A program made the translations under genes and the position numbers. The notes under the pieces are model-generated. The model worked only from the letters and a program-made list of their open reading frames with translations. It made no database searches and was not told where the DNA came from. From Eurosta solidaginis (Eukaryota > Arthropoda > Insecta > Diptera > Tephritidae), in contig NW_027136909.1 of NCBI RefSeq assembly GCF_040869045.1, positions 831,000 through 894,999 of the forward strand: a DNA stretch of 64,000 bases. Reading direction: 5' to 3'. Each line of letters opens with the position of its first letter. Within the stretch, counting starts at the first letter, position 1. Of this stretch, positions 29,701-41,400 are shown piece by piece.

Positions 29701-31729
29701 AGTGTCCATATCTATTGAACCAAGCAAGATAGAATCGATTTTGTTTTTTCAGATGTTAGGTTTTTATGTGTATATTGTTCCACAAGCCAATAAAAGGTTC
29801 TATTGTTAACGGTTCAATTTCTACGTCAAAGTGGATGGGGTTAACCGACTAAAAGGGATAAGTGTCCATATCTATTGTGGGTGAGGTTAACCGACTAAAA
29901 GGGATAAGTGTCCATATCTATTGAACCAAGCAAGACAAAATCAATTTATTTTTGCAGATGGTAGGTTTTTGTGTGTATATTAATCCACAAGCTGATCCAA
30001 GGTTCTATCGCTACCGGTTCAATTTCTTCGTCAAACTGGGTGGGGTTATCCGACTAAAAGGGATAAGTGTCCATATCTATTGAACCAAACAAGATAGAAT
30101 CGATTTTATTTTAGCTGATTATAGGTTTTTATGTGTATATTAATCCACAGGCTGATCCATGGTTCTATCGATAACGGTTCAATTTCTACGTCATACTGGG
30201 TGGGGTTAACCGACTAAAAGGGATAAGTGTCCATATCTATTGAACCAAGCAAGACAGAATCGATTTTATTTTTGCAGATGGTAGGTTTTTATGTGTATAT
30301 TAGTCGACAAGCTGATCCAAGGTCCTATCGCTACCGGTTCAATTTCTACGTCAAACTGGGTGGGGTTATCCGACTAAAAGGGATAAGTGTCCATATCTAT
30401 TGAACCAAACAAGATAGAATCGATTTTATTTTAGCTGATTATAGGTTTTTATGTGTATATTAATCCACAGGCTGATCCATGGTTCTATCGTTAACGGTTC
30501 AATTTCTACGTTATACTGGGTGGGGTTAACCGACTTAAAGGGATAAGTGTCCATATCTATTGAACCAAGCAAGATAGAATCGATTTTGTTTTTATAGATG
30601 ATAGGTTTTTATGTGTGTATTAATCCACAAGCTGATCCAAGGTTCTATCATTGACGGTTCAATTTCTACGTCAAAGTGGGTAGGGTTAACCGACTAAAAG
30701 GGATAAGTGTCCATATCTATTGAACCAAGCAAGATAGAATCGATTTTGTTTTTTCAGATGTTAGGTTTTTATGTGTATATTATTCCACAAGCCAATACAA
30801 GGTTCTATTGTTAACGGTTCAATTTCTACGTCAAAGTGGATGGGGTTAATCGACTAAAAGGGATAAGTGTCCATATCTATTGTGGGTGAGGTTAACCGAC
30901 TAAAAGGGATAAGTGTCCATATCTCTTGAACCAAGCAAAACAGAATCGATTTATTTTTGCAGATGGTAGGTTTTTGTGTGTATATTAATCCACAAGCTGA
31001 TCCAAGGTTCTATCGTTAACGGTTCAATTTCTACGTCATACTGGGTGGGGTTAACCGACTAAAAGGGATAAGTGTCCATATCTATTGAACCAAGCAAGAC
31101 AGAATCGATTTTATTTTTGCAGATGGTAGGTTTTTATGTGTATATTAGTCGACAAGCTGATCCAAGGTCCTATCGCTACCGGTTCAATTTCTACGTCAAA
31201 CTGGGTGGGGTTATCCGACTAAAAGGGATAAGTGTCCATATCTATTGAACCAAACAAGATAGAATCGATTTTATTTTAGCTGATTATAGGTTTTTATGTG
31301 TATATTAATCCACAGGCTGATCCATGGTTCTATCGTTAACGGTTCAATTTTTACGTTATAGTGGTTGGGGTTAACCGACTAAAAGGGATAAGTGTCCATA
31401 TCTTTTGAACCAAGCAAGATAGAACCGATTTTATTTTTGCAGATGATAGGTTTTTATGTGTATCTTAATCCACAGGCTGATCCATGGTTCTATCGTTAAC
31501 GGTTCAATTTCTACGTCAAAGTGGGTAGGGTTAACTGACTAAAAGGGATAAGTGTCCATATCTATTGAACCAAGCCAGATAGAATCGATTTTGTTTTTGC
31601 AGATGATAGGTTTTTATGTGTATATTAATTCAGAATCTGATACAAGATTCTATCATTAACCGTTCAATTTCTGCGTCAAAGTGGATGGGTTAACCGACTA
31701 AAAGGGATAAGTGTCCATATCTATTGAAC
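26752..31729 (+). repeat. Near-identical tandem duplication of a 2,489-bp higher-order unit
   Basis: About 26,752-29,240 and 29,241-31,729 are consecutive copies. Rare variants match at a constant offset of 2,489: CAAGCAAAATAGAATCG (26752 and 29241), GTTTTACGTG, GCAAGACAAAATCAATT (27441 and 29930), AATTTCTTCGTCAAAC, CCGACTTAAAGG (about 28,042 and 30,531), ATTGACGG, GGTTAATCGAC and CATATCTCTTGAACC. I saw very few differences, for example ATTGG for ATGGG near 29,515 and AATTCAGAATC for AATTCAAAATC near 31,630, so this looks like one of the youngest events in the array. The left limit is uncertain because flanking monomers also match. Confidence 0.9.
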
Positions 31730-34228
31730 CAAGCAAGGTAGAATCGAATTCATTTTTGCAGATGGTAGGGTTTTATGTGTATATTAATCCACAAGCTGAT
31801 CCAAGGTTCTATCGCTAACAGTTCAATTTCTACGTTATACTGGGTGGGGTTAACCGACTAAAAGGGATAAGTGTCCATATCTATTGAACCAAGCAAGATA
31901 GAATCGATTTTGTTTTTATAGATGATAGGTTTTTATGTGTATATTAATCCACAAGCTGATCCATGGTTCTATCGTTAACGGTTCAATTTCTACGTCAAAG
32001 TGGGTAGGGTTAACTGACTAAAAGGGATAAGTGTCCATATCTATTGAACCAAGCCAGATAGAATCGATTTTGTTTTTGCAGATGATAGGTTTTTATGTGT
32101 ATATTAATTCAAAATCTGATACAAGATTCTATCATTAACCGTTCAATTTCTGCGTCAAAGTGGATGGGTTAACCGACTAAAAGGGATAAGTGTCCATATC
32201 TATTGAACCAAGCAAGGTAGAATCGAATTCATTTTTGCAGATGGTAGGGTTTTATGTGCATATTAATCCACAAGCTGATCCAAGGTTCTATCGCTAACAG
32301 TTCAATTTCTACGTTATACTGGGTGGGGTTAACCGACTAAAAGGGATAAGTGTCCATATCTATTGAACCAAGCAAGATCGAATCGATTTTGTTTTTATAG
32401 ATGATAGGTTTTTATGTGTATATTAATCCACAAGCTGATCCAAGGTCCTATCGCTACCGGTTCAATTTCTACGTCAAACTGGGTGGGGTTATCCGACTAA
32501 AAGGGATAAGTGTCCATATCTATTGAACCAAACAAGATAGAATCGATTTTATTTTTGCTGATTATAGGTTTTTATGTGTATATTAATCCACAGGCTGATC
32601 CATGGTTCTATCGTTAACGGTTCAATTTCTACGTCAAAGTGGGTAGGGTTAACTGACTAAAAGGGATAAGTGTCCATATCTATTGAACCAAGCCAGATAG
32701 AATCGATTTTGTTTTTGCAGATGATAGGTTTTTATGTGTATATTAATTCAAAATCTTATACAAGTTTCTATCATTAACCGTTCAATTTCTGCGTCAAAGT
32801 GGATGGGTTAACCGACTAAAAGGGATAAGTGTCCATATCTATTGAACCAAGCAAAATAGAATCGATTTTATTTTTGCAGATGATAGGGTTTTATGTGTAT
32901 ATTAATCCGCAAGCTGATCCAAGGCTCTATCTTTAATGGTTCAATTTCTACGTCATAGTGGGTGGGGTTAACCGACTAAAAGGGATAAGTATACATATCT
33001 ATTGAACCCAGCAAAATAGAACGAATTTATGTTTGCAGATGGTAGTTTTTTATGTGTATATTAATCCACAAGCTGATCCAAGGTTCTATCGCTAACGGTT
33101 CAATTTCTACGTTATACTGGAAGGGGTTAACCGACTAAAAGGGATAAGTGTCCATATCTATTGAACCAAGCAAGATAGAATCGATTTTGTTTTTGCAGAT
33201 GATAGGGCTTTATGTGTACAATAATCCACAAGCTAATCCAAGGTTCTATCGCTAACGGTTCAGTTTCTACGTCATACTGGGTGGGGTTAACCGACTAATA
33301 GGGATAAGTGTCCATATCTATTGAACCAAGCAAGATAGAATCGATTTTGTTTTTTCAGATGTTAGGTTTTTATGTGTATATTGTTCCACAAGCCAATAAA
33401 AGGTTCTATTGTTAACGGTTCAATTTCTACGTCAAAGTGGATGGGGTTAACCGACTAAAAGGGATAAGTGTCCATATCTATTGTGGGTGAGGTTAACCGA
33501 CTAAAAGGGATAAGTGTCCATATCTATTGAACCAAGCAAGACAGAATCGATTTATTTTTGCAGATGGTAGGTTTTTGTGTGTATATTAATCCACAAGCTG
33601 ATCCAAGGTTCTATCGCTAACAGTTCAATTTCTACGTTATACTGGGTGGGGTTAACCGACTAAAAGAGATAAGTGTCCATATCTATTGAACCAAGCAAGA
33701 TAGAATCGATTTTGTTTTTATAGATGATAGGTTTTTATGTGTGTATTAATCCACAAGCTGATCCAAGGTTCTATCATTAACGGTTCAATTTCTACGTCAA
33801 AGTGGGTAGGGTTAACCGACTAAAAGGGATAAGTGTCCATATCTATTGAACCAAGCAAGATAGAATCGATTTTGTTTTTTCAGATGTTAGGTTTTTATGT
33901 GTATATTATTCCACAAGCCAATACAAGGTTCTATTGTTAACAATTCAATTTCTACGTCAAAGTGGATGGGGTTAACCGACTAAAAGGGATAAGTATACAT
34001 ATCTATTGAACCCAGCAAGATAGAATCGAATTTATGTTTGCAGATGGTAGTTTTTCATTTGTATATTAATCCACAAGCTGATCCAAGGTTCTATCGCTAA
34101 CGGTTCAATTTCTACGTTATACTGGATTGGGTTAACCGACTAAAAGGGATAAGTGTCCATATCTATTGAACCAAGCAAGATAGAATCGATTTTGTTTTTA
34201 TAGGTGATAGGTTTTTATGTGTGTATTA

Positions 34229-35471
34229 TCCCTCTTAGTCGGTTAACCCCACCCAGTATGACGTAGAAATTGAATCGTTAGCGATAGAACCTTGGGTCAG
34301 CTTGTGGATTAATATACACATAAAAACCTACCATCTGCAAAAATAAAATCGATGCTGTCTTTCTTTGTTCAATAGATATGGACACTTATCCCTTTTAGTC
34401 GGTTAACCCCACCAAGTATGACGTAGAAATTGAACCGTTAGCGATAGAACCTTGGATCAGGTTGTGGATTAATATACAAACAAAAGCCTATCATCTGCAA
34501 AAACAAAATCGATTCTATCTTGCTTGGTTCAATATATATGGACACTTTTCCCTTTTAGTCGGTTAACCCCACCCAGTATGACGTAGAAATTGAACCGCTA
34601 GCGATAGAACCTTGGATCAGCTTGTGGATTAATATACACATAAAAACCTATCATCCGCAAAAACAAAATCGATTCTATCTTGCTTGGTTCAATAGATATG
34701 GACACTTATCTCTTTAGTCGGTTAACCCTACCCACTTTGACGTAGAAATTGAACCGTTAACGATAGAACCTTGGATCAGCTTTTGAATTAATTTGCACAT
34801 AAAAAGCTATAATCTGCAAAAATAAAATCGATTCTATCTTGCTTGGTTCAATAGATATGGACACTTATCCATTTTATTCAGTTAACCCCACCCAGTATGA
34901 CGTAGAAATTGAACCGTTAACGACAGAACCTTGGATCAGCTTGTGGATTAATATACACATAAAAACCTATCATCTGCAAAAACAAAATCGATTATATCTT
35001 GCTTGGTTCAATAGATATGGACACTTATCCCTTTTAGTCGGTTAACCCCACCCAGTATGACGTAGAAATTGAACCGCTAGCGATAGAACCTTGGATCAGC
35101 TTGTGGATTAATATACACATAAAAACCTATCATCTGCAAAAACAAAATCGATTCTCTCTTGCTTGGTTCAATAGTAATGGACACTTATCCCTTTTAGTCG
35201 GTTAACCCTACCCACTTTGACGTAGAAATTGAACCGTTAACGATAGAACCTTGGATCAGCTTTTGGATTAATTTACACATAAAAAGCTATAATCTGCAAA
35301 AATAAAATCGATTCTATCTTGCTTGGTTCAATAGATATGAACACTTATCCCTTTTAGTCGGATAACCCCACCCAGTATGACGTAGAAATTGAACCGTTAG
35401 CGATAAAACCTTCTTGGGTCAACTTGTGGATTAATATACACATAAAAACATACCATCTGCAGAAATAAAAT
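34229..35471 (-). repeat. Inverted satellite block
   Basis: The same monomer reads on the minus strand here (TAGTCGGTTAACCCCACCCA, TAGAAATTGAACCGTTAGCG, GGATTAATATACACAT and so on), about eight monomers. At the left junction, plus-strand GTGTATTA meets minus-strand TTATCCC with the 3-bp overlap TTA (34226-34228). At the right junction the orientation flips back through a spacer-free palindrome. Open frames inside are monomer accidents, not genes. Confidence 0.95.
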
Positions 35472-35492
35472 ATTTTATTTCTGCAGATGGTA
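35451..35492. repeat. Perfect 42-bp palindrome at the inversion junction
   Basis: The left arm (21 nt, beginning TACCATCTGCAG) and right arm (21 nt, ending CTGCAGATGGTA) are exact reverse complements meeting at 35471/35472 with no spacer. The match continues imperfectly outward for roughly another 70 bp per arm, with the left arm carrying a few differences such as ACATACC for ACCTACC and a 3-bp TCT insertion. This is a fold-back junction between minus- and plus-oriented monomers. Confidence 0.95.
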
Positions 35493-38400
35493 GGTTTTTA
35501 TGTGTGTATTAATCCACAAGCTGATCCAAGGTTCTACCGCTAACGGTTCAATTTCTACGTCATAAAAGGGATAAGTGTCCACATCTATTGAACCAAGCAA
35601 AATAGAATCGATTTTATTTTTGCAGATTATAGGTTTTTATGTGTATATTAATCCACAAGCTGATCCAAGGTTCTATCGCTAACGGTTCAATTTCTGCGTC
35701 ATACTGTGTGGGGTTAACCGACTAAAAGGGATAAGTGTCCATATCTATTGAACCACGCAAGATAGAATCGATTTTGTTTTTGCAGATGGTAGGCTTTTAT
35801 ATGTATATTAATCCACAAGCTGATCCAAGGTTCTATCGCTAACGGTTCAATTTCTACGTCATACTGTGTGGGGTTAACCGACTAAAAGGGATAAGTGTCC
35901 ATATCTATTGAACCAAGCAAGATAGAATCGATTTTGTTTTTGCAGATGATAGGTTTTTATGTGTATATTAATCCACAAGCTGATCCATGGTTCTTTTTTA
36001 ACGGTTCAATTTCTACGTCATACTGTGTGGGGTTAACCGACTAAAAGGGATAAGTGTCCATATCTATTGAACCAAGCAAGACAGAATCGATTTTATTTCT
36101 GCAGATGGTAGGTTTTTATGTGTGTATTAATCCACAAGCTGATCCAAGGTTCTATCGCTAACGGTTCAATTTCTACGTCATAAAAGGGATAAGTGTCGAC
36201 ATCTATTGAACCAAGCAAAATAGAATCGATTTTATTTTTGCAGATTATAGGTTTTTATGTGTATATTAATCCACAAGCTGATCCAAGATTCTATCGCTAA
36301 CGGTTCAATTTCTACGTCATACTGTGTGGGGTTAACCGACTAAAAGGGATAAGTGTCCATATCTATTGAACCAAGCAAGATAGAATCGATTTTGTTTTTG
36401 CAGATGGTAGGCTTTTATGTGTATATTAATCCACAAGCTGATCCAAGGTTCTATCGCTAACGGTTCAATTTCTACGTCATACTGTGTGGGGTTAACCGAC
36501 TAAAAGGGATAAGTGTCCATATCTATTGAACCAAGCAAGATAGAATCGATTTTGTTTTTGCAGATGATAGGTTTTTATGTGTATATTAATCCACAAGCTG
36601 ATCCAAGGTTCTATCGCTAACGGTTCAATTTCTACGTCATACTGTGTGGGGTTAACCGACTAAAAGGGATAAGTGTCCATATCTATTGAACCAAGCAAGA
36701 CAGAATCGATTTTATTTCTGCAGATGGTAGGTTTTTATGTGTGTATTAATCCACAAGCTGATCCAAGGTTCTATCGCTAACGGTTCAATTTCTACGTCAT
36801 AAAATGGATAAGTGTCGACATCTATTGAACCAAGCAAGACAGAATCGATTTTATTTCTGCAGATGGTAGGTTTTTATGTGTGTATTAATCCACAAGCTGA
36901 TCCAAGGTTCTGTCGCTAACGGTTCAATTTCTACGTCATACTGGGTGGGGTTAACCGACTAAAAGGGATAAGTGTCCATATCTATTGAACCATGCAAGAT
37001 AGAATCGATTTTGTTTTTGCAGATGATAGGTTTTTATGTGTATAATGATCCACAAGCTGATCCAAGGTTCTGTCGCTAACGGTTCAATTCCTACGTCATA
37101 CTGGGTGGGGTGAACCGACTAAAAGGGATAAGTGTCCATATCTATTGAACCAAGCAAGGTAGAATCGAACTTATTTTTGCAGATGGTAGGTTTTTATGTG
37201 TATATTAATCCGCAAGCTGATCCAAGGTTCTATCGCTAACGGTTCAATTTCTACGTCATACTGTGTGGGGTTAACCGACTAAAAGGGATAAGTGTCCATA
37301 TCTATTGAACCAAGCAAGACAGAATCGATTTTATTTCTGCAGATGGTAGGTTTTTATGTGTGTATTAATCCACAAGCTGATCCAAGGTTCTATCGCTAAC
37401 GGTTCAATTTCTACGTTATACTGGGTGGGGTTAACCGACTAAAAGGGATAAGTGTCCATATCTATTGAACCAAGCAAGACAGAATCGATTTTATTTCTGC
37501 AGATGGTAGGTTTTTATGTGTGTATTAATCCACAAGCTGATCCAAGGTTCTATCGCTAACGGTTCAATTTCTACGTCATACTGTGTGGGGTTAACCGACT
37601 AAAAGGGATAAGTGTCCATATCTATTGAACCAAGCAAGATAGAACCGATTTTGTTTTTGCAGATGGTAGGTTTTCATGTGTATATTAATCCACAAGCTGA
37701 TCCAAGGTTCTGTCGCTAACGGTTCAATTTCTACGTTATACTGGGTGGGGTTAACCGACTAAAAGGGATAAGTGTCCATATCTATTGAACCAAGCAAGGT
37801 AGAATCGAACTTATTTTTGCAGATGGTAGGTTTTTATGTGTATATTAATCCGCAAGCTGATCCAAGGTTCTATCGCTAACGGTTCAATTTCTACGTCATA
37901 CTGTGTGGGGTTAACCGACTAAAAGGGATAAGTGTCCATATCTATTGAACCAAGCAAGATAGAATCGATTTTGTTTTTGCAGATGATAGGTTTTTATGTG
38001 TATATTAATCCACAAGCCGATCCAAGGTTCTATCGCTAACGGTTGAATTTCTACGTCATACTGGGTGGGGTTAACCGACTAAAAGGGATAAGTGTCCATA
38101 TCTATTGAACCAAGCAAGGTAGAATCGAACTTATTTTTGCAGATGGTAGGTTTTTATGTGTATATTAATCCGCAGGCTGACCCAAGGTTCTATCGCTAAC
38201 GGTTCAATTTCTACGTCATACTGTGTGGGGTTAACCGACTAAAAGGGATAAGTGTCCATATCTATTGAACCATGCAAGATAGAATCGATTTTGTTTTTGC
38301 AGATAATAGGTTTTTATGTGTGTATTAATCCACAAGCTTATCCAAGGTTCTATCGCTAACGGTTCAATTTCTACGTTATACTGGGTGGGGTTAACCGACT

Positions 38401-41400
38401 AAAAGGGATAAGTGTCCATATCTATTGAACCAAGCAAGACAGAATCAATTTTATTTCTGCAGATGGTAGGTTTTTATGTGTGTATTAATCCACAAGCTGA
38501 TCCAAGGTTCTATCGCTAACGGTTCAATTTCTACGTCATACTGGGTGGGGTGAACCGACTAAAAGGGATAAGTGTCCATATCTATTGAACCAAGCAAGGT
38601 AGAATCGAACTTATTTTTGCAGATGGTAGGTTTTTATGTGTATATTAATCCGCAAGCTGATCCAAGGTTCTATCGCTAACGGTTCAATTTCTACGTCATA
38701 CTGTGTTGGGTTAACCGACTAAAAGGGATAAGTGTCCATATCTATTGAACCAAGCAAGACAGAATCGATTTTATTTCTGCAGATGGTAGGTTTTTATGTG
38801 TGTATTAATCCACAAGCTGATCCAAGGTTCTATCGCTAACGGTTCAATTTCTACGTCATACTGGGTGGGGTTAACCGACTAAAAGGGATAAGTGTCCATA
38901 TCTATTGAACCATGCAAGATAGAATCGATTTTGTTTTTGCAGATGATAGGTTTTTATGTGTATATTAATCCACAAGCTGATCCAAGGTTCTGTCGCTAAC
39001 GGTTCAATTTCTACGTCATACTGGGTGGGGTTAACCGACTAATAGGGATAAGTGTCCATATCTATTGAACCAAGCAAGGTAGAATCGAATTTATTTTTGC
39101 AGGTGGTAGGTTTTTATGTGTATATTAATCCGCAAGCTGATCCAAGGTTCTATCGCTAACGGTTCAATTTCTACGTCATACTGTGTGGGGTTAACCGACT
39201 AAAAGGGATAAGTGTCCATATCTATTGAACCAAGCAAGACAGAATCGATTTTATTTCTGCAGATGGTAGGTTTTTATGTATGTATTAATCCACAAGCTGA
39301 TCCAAGGTTCTATCGCTAACGGTTCAATTTCTACGTCATACTGGGTGGGGTTAACCGACTAAAAGGGATAAGTGTCCATATCTATTGAACCATGCAAGAT
39401 AGAATCGATTTTGTTTTTGCAGATGATAGGTTTTTATGTGTATATTAATCCACAAGCTGATCCAAGGTTCTGTCGCTAACGGTTCAATTTCTACGTCATA
39501 CTGGGTGGGGTTAACCGACTAATAGGGATAAGTGTCCATATCTATTGAACCAAGCAAGGTAGAATCGAATTTATTTTTGCAGGTGGTAGGTTTTTATGTG
39601 TGTATTAATCTACAAGCTGATCCAAGGTTCTATCGCTAACGGTTCAATTTCTACGTCATACTATGTGGGGTTAACCGACTAAAAGGGATAAGTGTCCATA
39701 TCTATTGAACCAAGCAAGACAGAATCGATTTTATTTCTGCAGATGGTAGGTTTTTATGTGTGTATTAATCCACAAGCTGATCCAAGGTTCTATCGCTAAC
39801 GGTTCAATTTCTACGTCATAAAAGGGATAAGTGTCCACATCTATTGAACCAAGCAAAATTGAATCGATTTTATTTTTGCAGATTATAGGTTTTTATGTGT
39901 ATATTAATCCACAAGCTGATCCAAGGTTCTGTCGCTAACGGTTCAATTTCTACGTCATACTGTGTGGGGTTAACCGACTAAAAGGGATAAGTGTCCATAT
40001 CTATTGAACCAAGCAAGATAGAATCGATTTTATTTTTGCAGATGATAGGTTTTTATGTGTATATTAATCCACAAGCCGATCCAAGGTTCTATCGCTAACG
40101 GTTCAATTTCTACGTCATACTGGGTGGGGTTAACCGACTAAAAGGCATAAGTGTCCATATCTATTGAACCATGCAAGATTGAATCGATTTTGTTTTTGCA
40201 GATGATAGGTTTTTATATGTATATTAATCCACAAGCTGATCCAAGTTTCTATCGCTAGCGGTTCAATTTCTACGTCATAAAAGGGATAAGTGTCCATATC
40301 TATTGCACCAAGCAAGACATAATTGATTTTATTTCTGCAGATGGTAGGTTTTTATGTGTGTATTAATCCACAAGCTGATTCAAGGTTCTATCGCTAACGG
40401 TTCAATTTCTACGTCATACTGTGTGGGGTTAACCGACTAAAAGGGATAAGTGTCCATATCTATTGAACCAATCAAGATAGAATCGATTTTGTTTTTGCAG
40501 ATGATAGGTTTTTATGTGTATATTAATCCACAAGCTGATCCAAGGTTCTATCGCTAACGGTTCAATTTCTACGTCATACTGGGTTGGGTTAACCGACTAA
40601 TAATGATAAGTGTCTATATCTATTGAACCAAGCAAGGTAGAATCGAATTTATTTTTGCAGATGGTAGGTTTTTATGTGCATATTAATCCACTAGCTGATC
40701 CAAGGTTCTATCGCTAACGGTTCAATTTCTACGTCAAACTGGGTGGGGTTAACCGACTAAAAGGGATAAGTGTCCATATCTATTGAACCAAGCAAGACAG
40801 AATCGATTTTATTTTTGCAGATGGTAGGTTTTTATGTGTATATTAATCCAAAAGCTGACCCAAGTTTCTATCGTTAGCGGTTCAATTTCTACGTCATACT
40901 GTGTGGGGTTAACCGACTAAAAGGGATAAGTGTCCATATCTATTAAACCAAGCAAGACAGAATCGATTTTATTTCTGCAGATGATAGGTTTTTATGTGTA
41001 TATTAATCCACAAGCTGATCCAAGGTTCTATCGCTAACGGTTCAATTTCTACGTCATACTGGGTGGGGTTAACCGACTAATAGGGATAAGTGTCTATATC
41101 TATTAAACCAAGCAAGGTAGAATCGAATTTATTTTTGCAGATGGTAGGTTTTTATGTGCATATTAATCCACAAGCTGGTCCAAAGTTCTATCGCTAACGG
41201 TTCAATTTCTATGTCATACTGGGTGGGGTTAACCGACTAAAAGGGATAAGTGTCCATATCTATTGAACCATGCAAGATAGAATCGATTTTGTTTTTGCAG
41301 ATGATAGGTTTTTATGTGTATATTAATCCACAAGCTGATCCAAGGTTCTATCGCTAACGGTTCAATTTCTACGTCATACTGTGTGGGGTTAACCGACTAA

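Larger units (their letters stand above)
1..34228 (+). repeat. Satellite array, left block (160-bp monomer, subfamily L)
   Basis: Head-to-tail tandem array. The landmark GTTAACGGTTCAATTTC (or GCTAACGG...) recurs at 1, 161, 321, 481, 641, 801 and 961, giving a 160-bp period. In order, the monomer holds a CGGTTCAATTTCTACG segment, a GGTTAACC palindrome, AAAAGGGATAAGTGTCCATA, ATTGAACCAAGCAAGATAG, a T-rich stretch, TTTTTATGTGTATATTAATC and CACAAGCTGATCCAAGG. Copies differ by a few percent. Block L is marked by 205-bp monomers with a 46-bp internal duplication (16 copies), by 126-bp monomers (near 4,365, 6,934 and 8,178), and by variants such as CTGATTATAGG and AATTCAAAATCTG. It has no 139-bp monomers. 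The array starts before position 1. No gene is present: the only long frames are monomer-phase accidents. Confidence 0.98.

Noticed and set aside
34839..35045. 68-codon ORF in the inverted satellite block
   Set aside because: It is the antisense of the satellite monomer in a phase lacking stops for one copy. The same peptide arises elsewhere wherever mutations remove stops. No start context or homology.
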